Shown here piece by piece: positions 43,959 through 51,930 of a DNA stretch of 64,000 nucleotides. The stretch lies in contig CAVSKK010000001.1 of NCBI GenBank assembly GCA_963728535.1, positions 2,480,001-2,544,000 on the forward strand. The letters run 5' to 3'. The translations under genes were made by a program, and so were the position numbers. Below the pieces are notes generated by a model. It was not told where the DNA came from. It saw only the letters and a program-made list of their open reading frames with translations, and searched no databases. The DNA comes from VAXT01 sp963728535. Lineage in GTDB: Bacteria > Actinomycetota > Thermoleophilia > Gaiellales > Gaiellaceae. How positions within the stretch are numbered: position 1 is the stretch's first letter; each line of letters starts with the position of its first letter.

Positions 43959-44333
43959 TCAGGCCGCTGGGATGCGCGGCGTGTTGCTGGTGCCGGTCGC
44001 GGTCGGAACCGGGAGCGGCTTCGAGAAGGGGTCGGCCGCCGGGGACAGCGGCGCGGGCTTGCTCGACGTCGCTGTCGGGACCTTGGCCGCCGGGGGCACC
44101 GGAGGCGGAACCGGCGCGGGCTTGCTCGACGTCGCCGTCGGCGGCAGCTTGACCGGCGGACCGACCGGAACTCGCCGAGCCACGGACTTCTGTGGCTTCA
44201 CGGACGATGCCTTGGGCTTGACGATGATGATCGGGAGAGTCGAAGCGGCGTTGGCCGGAGCCGCCATCGTTGCGGCGACACCGACGACGGCCAGTGCCCC
44301 GAGGACGCGCTTGTGAAGAGTGGTGCGATGCAT
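43959..44333 (-). CDS. Small secreted proline-rich repeat protein
   Basis: A 124-residue protein with AAGGAG before its ATG. The signal peptide (VLGALAVVGVAATMAAPANA) is followed by a short strand (STLPIIIVKPKAS) and then Pro/Lys/Ala/Thr-rich sequence with an imperfect repeat, PTATSSKPAPVPPP and PTATSSKPAPLSPA, and a related PTATGTSNTP at the end. Such low-complexity, extended chains usually span or coat the cell wall. No enzymatic domain. It precedes the repeat element and converges on the response regulator gene. Confidence 0.72.
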   Translation of the reverse strand: MHRTTLHKRVLGALAVVGVAATMAAPANAASTLPIIIVKPKASSVKPQKSVARRVPVGPPVKLPPTATSSKPAPVPPPVPPAAKVPTATSSKPAPLSPAADPFSKPLPVPTATGTSNTPRIPAA

Positions 44334-44438
44334 TCCTGAGCTCCTTCGAGTTGGTGTTGTTTCGTTGCCGCTCGAAGGTGCCAGGGCAGTGGTCCGGCCC
44401 GCAATCGGACGTCGGTCCTACGACTGGAAGCGCGCGAG

Positions 44439-46217
44439 CTAGCGGCCGCGGCGAACAGTCAGGTTGACGCGCCCGAGGGGCGCCAGGTGCGTCCCGGGCC
44501 GGGGGCGCTGGACGGCTACGCGGCCGGCGCGGCCGCGCAAGCGCGCCCGTCGGACCGTGCCGACGCGGCAGCCGGCACGCCTGATCCGGTCGCGCGCGAT
44601 GCGCAGGCGGCGCCCGAGGACCCGAGGAACGACACATGCGCGTAGGGCCAGTCGCGGTGCGGCACCCAGCATCAGCTGCCCGCTTCCGAAAGCTGCGTCT
44701 CTGCCGGTCTCGCCGAGGTCGACGGCGTTGTCTTCGAGGTAGGCCTGCAACTCTGCCGGGCCGAAGGCGGGGTTCGCCTCCTTGACTAGCGTGGCCGCCG
44801 CGGCAACGTGCGGTGTCGCAGCAGACGTTCCTGCGAATCCGCTGCTGCCGCAGCCCTCGAACGGGCCGTAGGTGAAGGACGAGACCGAGTCGGGGCCGAC
44901 CAGGTCCGGCTTGACCCGACCGTCGATCGTCGGGCCCTCGGAGCTGTAGGTCTCGAGATTGCTGCCCTGCCAGCACACTGCTCCGACGGTCAGGGCGGAC
45001 GGAGACGTGCCGGGCTCCGTGACGCTGCCTGCTGCGACCTGGTGCTCGAGGTCCGGGCCTGGGTAGAGAAAGAGGTCGAAGCGGACGGGCCGGGCGGTGA
45101 CGTTGCTGGCGCGGATGCCGATCGCGTACGTCTGCGTGACCGGCGACGTGTTGAAGAGGCAGGCGAGCTCGCTGGGCGGCTCGAGCCCGGTTTGCGGGCC
45201 TGTCGATTCGGCCACGACAGCGCCTCCGGGCGAACGGGTCAGGTAGAGGTCGTAGTCCTCGGCGCTCGCGGGCCAGTCGTCCCACTTCAACGCCGCGCAC
45301 GAGAGCCCACCGCTCGGGACCGCAATCGTGTTCCCCTCGTCACCCGGAGCGAACTCATTCCAGCCGTCGGCGTCCGAATCCACGAACCCGCCGCTCCAGT
45401 GCTGCTGCGCCCGGTTGCCGGCTGCGTTCACCCAGAGGATCCCGGCCGCCCGAGCCGCGGCAACGATCCCCTCCGGCGTGTCGGGCGCTCCCGAGCCGTC
45501 ACCGCGGCTCGTGTTGAACCAGCTCGCCGAGTGGCTGATGATCTGGATGCCGTGGGCGCGCGCGTAGTCGAAGGCGAGGCCGAGCCCGGCGACGTCCTTG
45601 ATGCATACGAGGTAGAGCTTCGCGTCAGGCGCCATCTCCGCCACGATCTCGGCGACGCCTGTGCCGTGGCTCGTCGCATCGAAGCCGCCGGGCCCGCAGA
45701 AGTCGACCTTGACCGCCGAGCCCGGGAGATCGCCGGTGCCCTGGCTCCGGCGGTACCCGGCGAACCCGAGGTCGACGACGGCGACCTTCACGCCGTGACC
45801 GCGCGCTCCGGCCCTGTGCCACATCGCCGCGCCCGTCACCGCGGCACCCTGTCCCCGCACCGACTCCGGCACGGGTCGCGCCGGCTCGCGGACAAAGCGG
45901 ACGTCTCGGCTGCGCGCGAGCACGGGCAGCGTGCTCGCCGGAACAACTGCTTCGATCAACCGGCCGTAATCGGCGTCGACCTGTCCTCCGCGGCGCGCGA
46001 CGAGCGCGCGGGCCCGAGCCGGGTGTACTGCCAGGAGCTCGATCCGAACTTTGCCGCGTTTTCTCGCGGCAAGCCGCGAGTCGAGCTTCGCGATCTTGAC
46101 GGGATGCACGGCCGGGTGGCGCGACTCGCGCGCGCTCCCGAGGGTGCCTGCGTCGCTCGCCGCGACACCCACAGCAGCGAGCAGCCCGCACAGCATCCCC
46201 AACACCACCCTCCGCAC
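44439..46217 (-). CDS. Secreted subtilase with C-terminal PASTA-like domain
   Basis: A 592-residue S8-family protein starting at GTG after GGGGGAGG; signal peptide VVLGMLCGLLAAVGVAASDA. The propeptide-like part (about 40-110) is followed by VKVAVVDLGFAGYRRSQ (Asp), FDATSHGTGVAEIVAEMAPD (His) and GFAGTSAATPHVAAAATLV (Ser), with WVNAAGNRAQQHW holding the oxyanion Asn. An insert between Asn and Ser (about 280-410) looks like a beta-sandwich. The last 65 residues (CVVPRVLGRRLRIARDRIRR to LTVRRGR) are an Arg-rich PASTA-like domain with two cysteines, closely alike to the end of the kelch protein at 38136. It is an extracellular protease, perhaps bound to the wall through that domain. Confidence 0.9.
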   Translation of the reverse strand: MRRVVLGMLCGLLAAVGVAASDAGTLGSARESRHPAVHPVKIAKLDSRLAARKRGKVRIELLAVHPARARALVARRGGQVDADYGRLIEAVVPASTLPVLARSRDVRFVREPARPVPESVRGQGAAVTGAAMWHRAGARGHGVKVAVVDLGFAGYRRSQGTGDLPGSAVKVDFCGPGGFDATSHGTGVAEIVAEMAPDAKLYLVCIKDVAGLGLAFDYARAHGIQIISHSASWFNTSRGDGSGAPDTPEGIVAAARAAGILWVNAAGNRAQQHWSGGFVDSDADGWNEFAPGDEGNTIAVPSGGLSCAALKWDDWPASAEDYDLYLTRSPGGAVVAESTGPQTGLEPPSELACLFNTSPVTQTYAIGIRASNVTARPVRFDLFLYPGPDLEHQVAAGSVTEPGTSPSALTVGAVCWQGSNLETYSSEGPTIDGRVKPDLVGPDSVSSFTYGPFEGCGSSGFAGTSAATPHVAAAATLVKEANPAFGPAELQAYLEDNAVDLGETGRDAAFGSGQLMLGAAPRLALRACVVPRVLGRRLRIARDRIRRAGCRVGTVRRARLRGRAGRVAVQRPRPGTHLAPLGRVNLTVRRGR

Positions 46218-46270
46218 TCAGCCTCCCCCTCGAAAATTCTCATCTAAGGGATAGCTGCAAACGGGCTCCA

Positions 46271-46352
46271 AGTCCATAGGCCGCGTGATCCCGCCGCGCA
46301 AAGGCCGGCTCCGGCGGTCGTTCGTCGTGATCTGCCGAGGACGGTGAGGAGT
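46271..46352 (-). repeat. Fragment of the 200-bp intergenic repeat (copy E)
   Basis: GGCCGGCTCCGGCGGTCGTTCGTCGTGATCTGCCGAGGACGG corresponds to the outer third of copies A-C (reverse orientation) but with more differences, and the GGGGTTCCCC half is missing. It lies in the divergent gap between the subtilase and the next gene. Confidence 0.55.
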
Positions 46353-46454
46353 GCCGGCTGGAGCTCAGTTGTGGCGGAACCGTTACGCGACCGTGACGCG
46401 GTCGTTTCGTGGCCGGCGCAAGCTGGGGAGCAGCCAAAGCAAGAAGGAGGAGAC

Positions 46455-46976
46455 ATGAAGAAGCTCACGCTGATAGTCCTTGCCGCCGTTGCGATTGTCG
46501 GCGCCGCAGCCTTCGCGTCCTCGCGCATCTGGGCGGCATCGCCAGCGGCGTCGCCGCGAGCTGCTCAGCCGTGCGGCGAGCAAGTGTTCTTCGGACACGT
46601 CAAGTCGGTGACGCCGAGGGGCGGCCGGTTTGAGCTTCGGTTCGACCCCGCCTGGTTCACCAGTGGACAGACCGCGACCCTCGCCAGCCTGGAGGACACC
46701 GGCTACGGCGACGTTCCGAACGACAACTACCTCATCGAAGAGGGTCACCGCCTACTGACCTACATCCTGCCGGCAACCGCGCGCATCATCGTGCTCACGA
46801 AAAACGGTCGGCCCGACACGGGCGGATTCCCCTCAACGGCGATTACGCCTTCACAGCTCGCCGAGCTCCTCGCCGGCAAGCAGCCGGTCAAGCTCTTCGA
46901 GGTTCTCAGCACCGGCTTCTGGATGCACGTGCACGTCGACACGGTGTGCTCGCTGCGGCAGCAATACCACCCCTAG
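46455..46976 (+). CDS. Small exported protein, function unknown
   Basis: ATG 46455 with AAGGAGGAG six bases upstream gives 173 residues; the upstream frame is non-coding. A signal peptide or anchor (LTLIVLAAVAIVGAAAFASS) leads to AASPAASPRAAQPCGEQVFF, then an OB- or beta-barrel-like sequence: GHVKSVTPRGGRFELRFDPA, YILPATARIIVLTKNGRP, LFEVLSTGFWMHVHVDTVCS. Two cysteines near the ends of the mature chain could join. The 'GHVKSVTPRGGRFELRFDPA' strand pair resembles small domains that bind ions or cofactors outside the cell, but no family is identified. Confidence 0.72.
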   Translation: MKKLTLIVLAAVAIVGAAAFASSRIWAASPAASPRAAQPCGEQVFFGHVKSVTPRGGRFELRFDPAWFTSGQTATLASLEDTGYGDVPNDNYLIEEGHRLLTYILPATARIIVLTKNGRPDTGGFPSTAITPSQLAELLAGKQPVKLFEVLSTGFWMHVHVDTVCSLRQQYHP

Positions 46977-46979
46977 TCT

Positions 46980-47177
46980 CGCTTGCGCTCGCCTTCACGG
47001 GGGAACCCCTGGTTCCACCGTGTGCCCCTCCTTGCGACCGGTTGCTTGAGTTTTCTGGTTAGTGGGCCGGTCGCCGGAGTAGTGATTTAGCCGCGCGTGG
47101 TGGGCCTCCCGCCGGGCGGAGCCCGGCTCCGGCGGTCGCTCGTTGTGGTCTGCCGAGAGCGGTTAAAGAGCTAGCTG
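46980..47177 (-). repeat. Intergenic repeat of about 200 bp, copy C (inverted)
   Basis: Reverse complement matches copies A and B throughout, including CAGCTAGCTCT at the outer end, the GCCGGGCTCCGCCCGGC palindrome, ACCGGCCCACTAACCAGA and CCAGGGGTTCCCCCGTGAAGG. It begins four bases after the stop of the preceding gene and again lies between convergent genes. Confidence 0.85.
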
Positions 47178-47193
47178 GTGTTGGGAGCTGCTT

Positions 47194-47412
47194 TTAGCGC
47201 TCGCGCTGCTGGTCTTGCGGCTGCTTTTGCTCGAGCTTGATGAACTCGAGGTCGTCTTTGGTGACTACGAGGCTCGGGCCGACTGTGCCGATGCCGTTTG
47301 ACTTCAGCTGGCTCATCGCGTCCTCGAGTGCCTTGCGCGCATCGTCTTCGTTCTCGGCGACGTCTGCTCGGGTCGTCGAGCCGGAACGGAATCTCACATA
47401 GGCCTGCCACAT
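47194..47412 (-). CDS. Short cytoplasmic protein, function unknown
   Basis: A 72-residue protein, MWQAYVRFRSGSTTRADVAE at the start, then NEDDARKALEDAMSQLKSNG, IGTVGPSLVVTKDDLEFIKL and a polar Gln-rich tail. The pattern of strand, helix, strand, strand could be a small ferredoxin-like fold; it is soluble and has no signal. TAGGAT on the minus strand lies nine bases before the ATG. Repeat elements lie on both sides. I do not recognise the family, but codon position bias and start region look real. Confidence 0.6.
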   Translation of the reverse strand: MWQAYVRFRSGSTTRADVAENEDDARKALEDAMSQLKSNGIGTVGPSLVVTKDDLEFIKLEQKQPQDQQRER

Positions 47413-47459
47413 AGTCGCGGGATCCTAACTCAGATCCTTAAATACGTCTCACGGAGACC

Positions 47460-47636
47460 GCTACCCCACCGCCGCCGGAGCCGGGCTTAGCCCGGCGGGA
47501 GGCCCACTACGGCCTGCTTGACTTGCAAACCACGGCGACCGGCCCACTACCCGGCCGCCAACCAATTCGGTTGCAAGGAGGGGGCACACGGGGGAACCAG
47601 GGGTTCCCCCGTGAAGGCAAGCGAAGCGCAGCCGTA
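47460..47636 (+). repeat. Intergenic repeat, copy D (truncated at its outer end)
   Basis: Lacks the CTAGCTCT...CAGACC part but keeps CCGCCGGAGCCGGGC, GCCCGGCGGGAGGCCC, ACCGGCCCACTA, GGAGGGGGCACACGG, CCAGGGGTTCCCCCGTGAAGG. A second short CCAGGGGTTCACCCGTGAAG follows at 47640-47660. Here it lies between two minus-strand genes, not a convergent pair. Confidence 0.8.
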
Positions 47637-47673
47637 GAACCAGGGGTTCACCCGTGAAGCGAGCAGAAGTCGC

Positions 47674-49125
47674 CTAAGCGACTTCTGCGTCAGCGTTGTC
47701 GTCGCCGTTGCCGAGCTGCTTGTCCCACCACTCGGACTCGCGGCGCTGGAGGGCGCCCTGGGCTTGGGCGACGTAGGCCGCGAGCTGCGTCTCTTTGCTG
47801 CCGAGTTTCTCCTCGAGCTCGGCGAGCGCCGTCTCCCGGCGCTCGAGCTTCTCGAGACGGATCTCGTAGTCGGTCTCGTCGCGCGCCTCACGCCGGTCGA
47901 TTTGCTCCTCGCGGTCGTCGATCTCGCGCGTGCGCTCGCGGAGGTTCGCCTCCGTCTGGGCGATCCGCTTCTCCCGCTTGTCGACCCGTTCTCGCGCGGT
48001 GTCGGCGAGGTCGGCGTCTTCTCCGACCGATGACTCGCGGTCGGCAAGCTCCTTCTCCCGTGCCTCGAGGCGGGCAGTCCACTCGTCGAGGTCCCGGCCT
48101 CTTGCGTCCTCGCTCTCGACGCGATTGAGCTCCGAGTCGCGGCGGTTGAGCTCGGCCTCCCGGGCGATCAACTCCTCCTCCCGCGTCTCGACCTCCGCGA
48201 GCCGGGCATGCACCTGTTGCACCTCGGCCCCGGATGACGCGAGCTGGCGCTCGAGCTGCTGAGTCTCAGTCTGGATACGTGCATGGCGGTCGTGGACTTC
48301 GGCTTCGCGCCTCTTCAGGGCCTCGCCCTCGGCGCCAACGCGCGCGCCTTCCTTCGCCAGGCGCTGTTCGGCATCGGCCAGGCGACCCTCGCGCCCTCCG
48401 AGGTCCTTCTCGCGGCGCTTGAGCTCGTTCTCGCGCGCTCTCCACTGGCCCTCACGGGTCGAGAGGTCGCGCTCCGTCTTCGTCAGCTTCTCCTCTTTGG
48501 CGGCGACGGCTGACCCTCGTTGGGCGAGCTCCGAGGAGCTCCGGCCCGCGAATCGCTCGGCTTCAGTCAGCTCGGCGTTGCGCGCCTGGAGCTCCTCCTG
48601 CAGCTCGGCGGCAGCAGATTGGGCTGCTGCGACTTCGTCCTGAACCGCGGAGAGGCGCTGACGCTCGAAGTTCAGCTCCTTGCGCTCCTCGGCGAGCTTC
48701 TGCTCGCGCTCGCGGATCTGGGTCTCTGTCGAGGAAAGCTTGGCGCTGCGCTCGTGCAGCTTCGTCTGCTCACGCGAGACGTCGTACTCCTCTGAGAGCT
48801 TGCGCTCGTAGGCTTCCACCTGCTCGGCGAACGCCGCGCGCAGTTCCAGCTCTCGCGACTGAGCCCCCGCGAGCTTCTCACGGAGCTCTTCGAGCTCCGG
48901 GGTCGGGTCGGCGCCGTTCACCTGGTGCGGGGCAGACGTGTAGAGATCGACCCTGACGAGGGGTGTTTCAGCGGAATGCGTGGGAACTGCAGCTTGTTCC
49001 TCGGGCTGCTCGCCCCGACGCTTCTGGAGCTGAGCTCTCAGGCCGGTCCCGAAACCGCCTTCGGTTGCCTCACCTTCTGGCTCTTTCTGCTCGTCGACCT
49101 GCTTGTTCTCGTCGGCACTGGACAT
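47674..49125 (-). CDS. Long coiled-coil protein encoded at the end of the Tad operon
   Basis: A 483-residue protein with no membrane segment. After a disordered acidic N terminus (NKQVDEQKEPEGEATEGGFG), residues from about 75 to the end are almost entirely heptad helix rich in Glu, Arg, Lys and Ala, such as EELREKLAGAQSRELELRAA and RREKDLGGREGRLADAEQRL, broken by few helix breakers. This predicts a rod of about 60 nm if fully extended. It begins 9 bases after tadC, in the same direction, so it is probably part of the pilus operon. A scaffold or polar-localising role is possible; similar long coiled coils organise cell poles in actinobacteria. That role is inference only. Confidence 0.75.
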   Translation of the reverse strand: MSSADENKQVDEQKEPEGEATEGGFGTGLRAQLQKRRGEQPEEQAAVPTHSAETPLVRVDLYTSAPHQVNGADPTPELEELREKLAGAQSRELELRAAFAEQVEAYERKLSEEYDVSREQTKLHERSAKLSSTETQIREREQKLAEERKELNFERQRLSAVQDEVAAAQSAAAELQEELQARNAELTEAERFAGRSSSELAQRGSAVAAKEEKLTKTERDLSTREGQWRARENELKRREKDLGGREGRLADAEQRLAKEGARVGAEGEALKRREAEVHDRHARIQTETQQLERQLASSGAEVQQVHARLAEVETREEELIAREAELNRRDSELNRVESEDARGRDLDEWTARLEAREKELADRESSVGEDADLADTARERVDKREKRIAQTEANLRERTREIDDREEQIDRREARDETDYEIRLEKLERRETALAELEEKLGSKETQLAAYVAQAQGALQRRESEWWDKQLGNGDDNADAEVA

Positions 49126-49134
49126 GGCTGGCTC

Positions 49135-50043
49135 CTAGCCGAAAAGCTTCTGGACATTGAGGATGGCCGGCCCGAGGATGACAAGGAACATCGCCGGGAA
49201 GATGAACAAGACCGTGGGGAAGAGCATCTTGATGGGCGCCTTCATCGCACGTTCCTCCGCGGTCGCCTGCCTTCGCAGGCGCGCGTCGGCAGCCTGGACG
49301 CGCAGGATGCGGCCAAGGGATGTGCCGAGTTGGTCGGCCTGGATGATCGCGCGGGTGAACGCCGAGAGCTCCTGAGCGTCCACGCGCTCCGCGAGCCGCT
49401 TGAGCGCCTCCGGCCTGCTTTCGCCGATTCGCATCTCGGACAGCGTCAGCCCGAATTCCTCTGCAAGCGGGCCTGTCATGTGCTCGTTCATCTTCTGGAG
49501 CGAGGCGTCGAATCCCATGCCGGCTTCAACGCTCACAGCGAGCAGGTCGAGCGCGTCGGGGAGGTCGGCGCGGATGCGCTCCTTCCGACCGCGGGCCTTC
49601 AGAGTCAAGTAGTAGTCCGGGGCGAGGAACCCGACCGCGCCGATGAACATCGCGCCCATCAACAGGCCGCCGAAACCGCGTCCCGACCCGACTAGCGAGC
49701 CCAAGAAGATCCCGATCAGTGCGCAGAGCCCCTTGATTGCGAGGAAGCTCGTCGGCGAAAGCTTCCGGCCCATGCCGGCCGCGAGAATCCTCATTGCGAC
49801 GGCGTCGGTGCTCGACCGTGGGTTCACCTTGAGCGCCCACTTGGCGAGCCATTCGCCGACCGGGCCAAGAACGCGCTCTCGAAGGCCTTCCTGCTGCGTC
49901 CCCGACGGCACTTCCATGGCCCCGTAGGTGGCTGCCCGGCGAACCGAGAGCGAGCGCTGCCGCGCGGGCAGCATGACGAACTCGCCAACCAGGAATGCGG
50001 CGCCGGCGAGGCAGAACCCTGCGAGTATCAAAAGCATTGTCAT
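49135..50043 (-). CDS. tadC: Tad pilus inner-membrane platform protein TadC
   Basis: A 302-residue type II secretion F-domain protein. An N-terminal helix (LLILAGFCLAGAAFLVGEFV) precedes a paired-helix region (FLAIKGLCALIGIFLGSLVG, GLLMGAMFIGAVGFLAPDYY), then the cytoplasmic F-domain helices DALDLLAVSVEAGMGFDASL, EFGLTLSEMRIGESRPEALK, IIQADQLGTSLGRILRVQAA, and a last helix LFPTVLFIFPAMFLVILGPA. With TadB it forms the membrane base against which the TadA ATPase works. Starts 3 bases after tadB. Confidence 0.92.
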   Translation of the reverse strand: MTMLLILAGFCLAGAAFLVGEFVMLPARQRSLSVRRAATYGAMEVPSGTQQEGLRERVLGPVGEWLAKWALKVNPRSSTDAVAMRILAAGMGRKLSPTSFLAIKGLCALIGIFLGSLVGSGRGFGGLLMGAMFIGAVGFLAPDYYLTLKARGRKERIRADLPDALDLLAVSVEAGMGFDASLQKMNEHMTGPLAEEFGLTLSEMRIGESRPEALKRLAERVDAQELSAFTRAIIQADQLGTSLGRILRVQAADARLRRQATAEERAMKAPIKMLFPTVLFIFPAMFLVILGPAILNVQKLFG

Positions 50044-50046
50044 GCG

Positions 50047-51930
50047 CTACCCCTTGAACGAGACGATTTTCTTGAGGATGAGGGACCCGAACGCCATCAT
50101 CGCGAGGCCCGAGTAGATGAGCATGTGACCCACATGGGAGTGGTAGAGCGGGTCCATGTACGTCGGGTTGATGAACGTGATTGCGGCGCCGATGAAGAAC
50201 GGCAGAGCGACGAGGACGTAGGCGCCCGCACGGCCCATCGCGGTGAGGCCCTGGACCTTGCGGATGAACTGCAACCGTTGCCGAACGGTGTCGGCGACCA
50301 TGTCGACCAGCCCCGCGAGGCTGCCGCCGACCTGCTGCTGGATCTTGACCGCGGTGATCACGAAGTCGAAGTTCTTCGACCCGAGCCGCACCGCCATGTC
50401 GGCGAGCGCGAGCTCGAGCGGCCGGCCGAGTCGTGCCTCGCTGAGAACTCGATGGAGCTCCTTACTGGCGGGCGGGTTGCCTTCGTCCACGATTGTCTGC
50501 AGGCCCTGCTTGAAGCTGTGCCCGGCCTTGAGCGCCGCGGCGAGGGTGATCAGAACGTCCGGCAGCTGGTCCTCGAACGCCTTCAGGCGCCGGGTCGCTT
50601 TGAACCAGACGACTCCTACCGGCGCTGAACCGAAGCCCACGAGCAGCGCAAGGGTGATCACCCCCGACTGGCCGGTGAGCGTCGAGAAGGTTGCGCCCAG
50701 CAAGCCGAGGCCGGCGATCAAATAGACGAGCTCGACAGTTCTGAGCGGTAGGTCGCTGCGCTCGAGCAGCCGCTCGAGCCGCGTCCAGAACTTCCAGTGC
50801 GAAAGAGCTCCTTCGGTTGCATTGAAGAGGCCCGCGGCGGCGGCGAAGCGCTCCTTCTGCTCCTTCTTGCGCTTCTGCATGTCGGTCGTAGGGCCGAGGT
50901 GAGGCGCGATGCGCTTGCGTAGGCGCGAGCCCTTCACCGTTGTGAGCGCGAGAGTCGCCGCGAGGAGGACGATGAAGAACGAGAGGAGCGCCATCACCTG
51001 CGTGCCGAGAACCGTCTTGTAGAAGACGGCAGGAAGGAGGCGGGAGGGCTTCGATTCGCCCGATCCGTCCCCGAGGCTCGCGGGCAGCTCGACGATGGTC
51101 ACCTTCGACGCGGACCCTTCCGACAGGGCCTGGACAGTCGCCCGGTCGCCGGGCCGTACGCTCGTCAGGTAATCGAGGCGCCATGTGCGCCGGAGCTCCG
51201 CGGCGATTGAGGCGTATTCAGCCGAGAGCGTGGCGCTCGAGGACGTGCTGCGGTATGCGCCTCCTGTCTCCGCCGCGAGCTGCTTCAGCGGCGCAGGATT
51301 GAACTTCGGGCTCTCGATTGCGACCACGTAGACGGCTGCGCCTGCACGGTTTGCGGCTGCGACCGCCTCGTGAAGCGAGGACCTGCTGCGGGTCTCGTTT
51401 CCGTCCGTCACGACGATGATCACCCGTGCCGGCAGGGGCTCGGCCTCGAGCTTGCTCGCAGCGTTGACGAGCCCGTCGTAGAGCGTGGTTCCCTGCTGAG
51501 GGTCGACCTTGATCGAGCCGAGGACACCGGCAGCGTCGCGGGCCGTCGTCGAGAATTCCGTCAGAAAGAGGGGCTCGGTGGCGAACGTGGCAACGGCGAC
51601 ACGGTCCGCGCCCGGCTTCGAGGCGATGAACGCCCGTGCAGCCGCGATCGCGTTTGCGAGTGGGCCGCCCTTCATCGACTGCGAGCGGTCGATGGCGAGC
51701 ACGACCGATTTCGCACTGCCGAGATTCTGCGCGCCTGCGAGCGAAACGCCGTGGCCGTTCTCGGCGAGTGATGGAGCGTTCGGCGTGCGCTTGGATGTGA
51801 CAACGCTCACCCGGATCTGGGGGTACGAGCTGGTGTCGACTCCCTTCACCGTGACGCCGGCCTGCGCGGCTGGCGCCAGGAACGCAATCATCCCGACGAG
51901 GGCGAGGTATGGGGCCGCCCGTCGGATCAC
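50047..51930 (-). CDS. tadB: TadB-type platform protein fused to an exported von Willebrand A domain
   Basis: A 627-residue fusion, about twice normal TadB length. Residues 1-25 are a signal-like helix (LALVGMIAFLAPAAQAGV). Residues about 70-250 form a VWA domain with an intact MIDAS: VVLAIDRSQSMKGGPLANAI (DxSxS), QQGTTLYDGLVNAASKL (Thr) and VIIVVTDGNETRSRSS (Asp). A helix near 320 (LLSFFIVLLAATLALTTVKG) leads to the cytoplasmic part, then two further membrane pairs and F-domain helices DVLITLAAALKAGHSFKQGL, ELALADMAVRLGSKNFDFVI, VQGLTAMGRAGAYVLVALPF. The VWA part should lie outside the cell and could grip the pilus base, TadG or a surface ligand in a metal-dependent way. Starts four bases inside tadA's end (ATGA). 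Confidence 0.9.
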   Translation of the reverse strand: MIRRAAPYLALVGMIAFLAPAAQAGVTVKGVDTSSYPQIRVSVVTSKRTPNAPSLAENGHGVSLAGAQNLGSAKSVVLAIDRSQSMKGGPLANAIAAARAFIASKPGADRVAVATFATEPLFLTEFSTTARDAAGVLGSIKVDPQQGTTLYDGLVNAASKLEAEPLPARVIIVVTDGNETRSRSSLHEAVAAANRAGAAVYVVAIESPKFNPAPLKQLAAETGGAYRSTSSSATLSAEYASIAAELRRTWRLDYLTSVRPGDRATVQALSEGSASKVTIVELPASLGDGSGESKPSRLLPAVFYKTVLGTQVMALLSFFIVLLAATLALTTVKGSRLRKRIAPHLGPTTDMQKRKKEQKERFAAAAGLFNATEGALSHWKFWTRLERLLERSDLPLRTVELVYLIAGLGLLGATFSTLTGQSGVITLALLVGFGSAPVGVVWFKATRRLKAFEDQLPDVLITLAAALKAGHSFKQGLQTIVDEGNPPASKELHRVLSEARLGRPLELALADMAVRLGSKNFDFVITAVKIQQQVGGSLAGLVDMVADTVRQRLQFIRKVQGLTAMGRAGAYVLVALPFFIGAAITFINPTYMDPLYHSHVGHMLIYSGLAMMAFGSLILKKIVSFKG

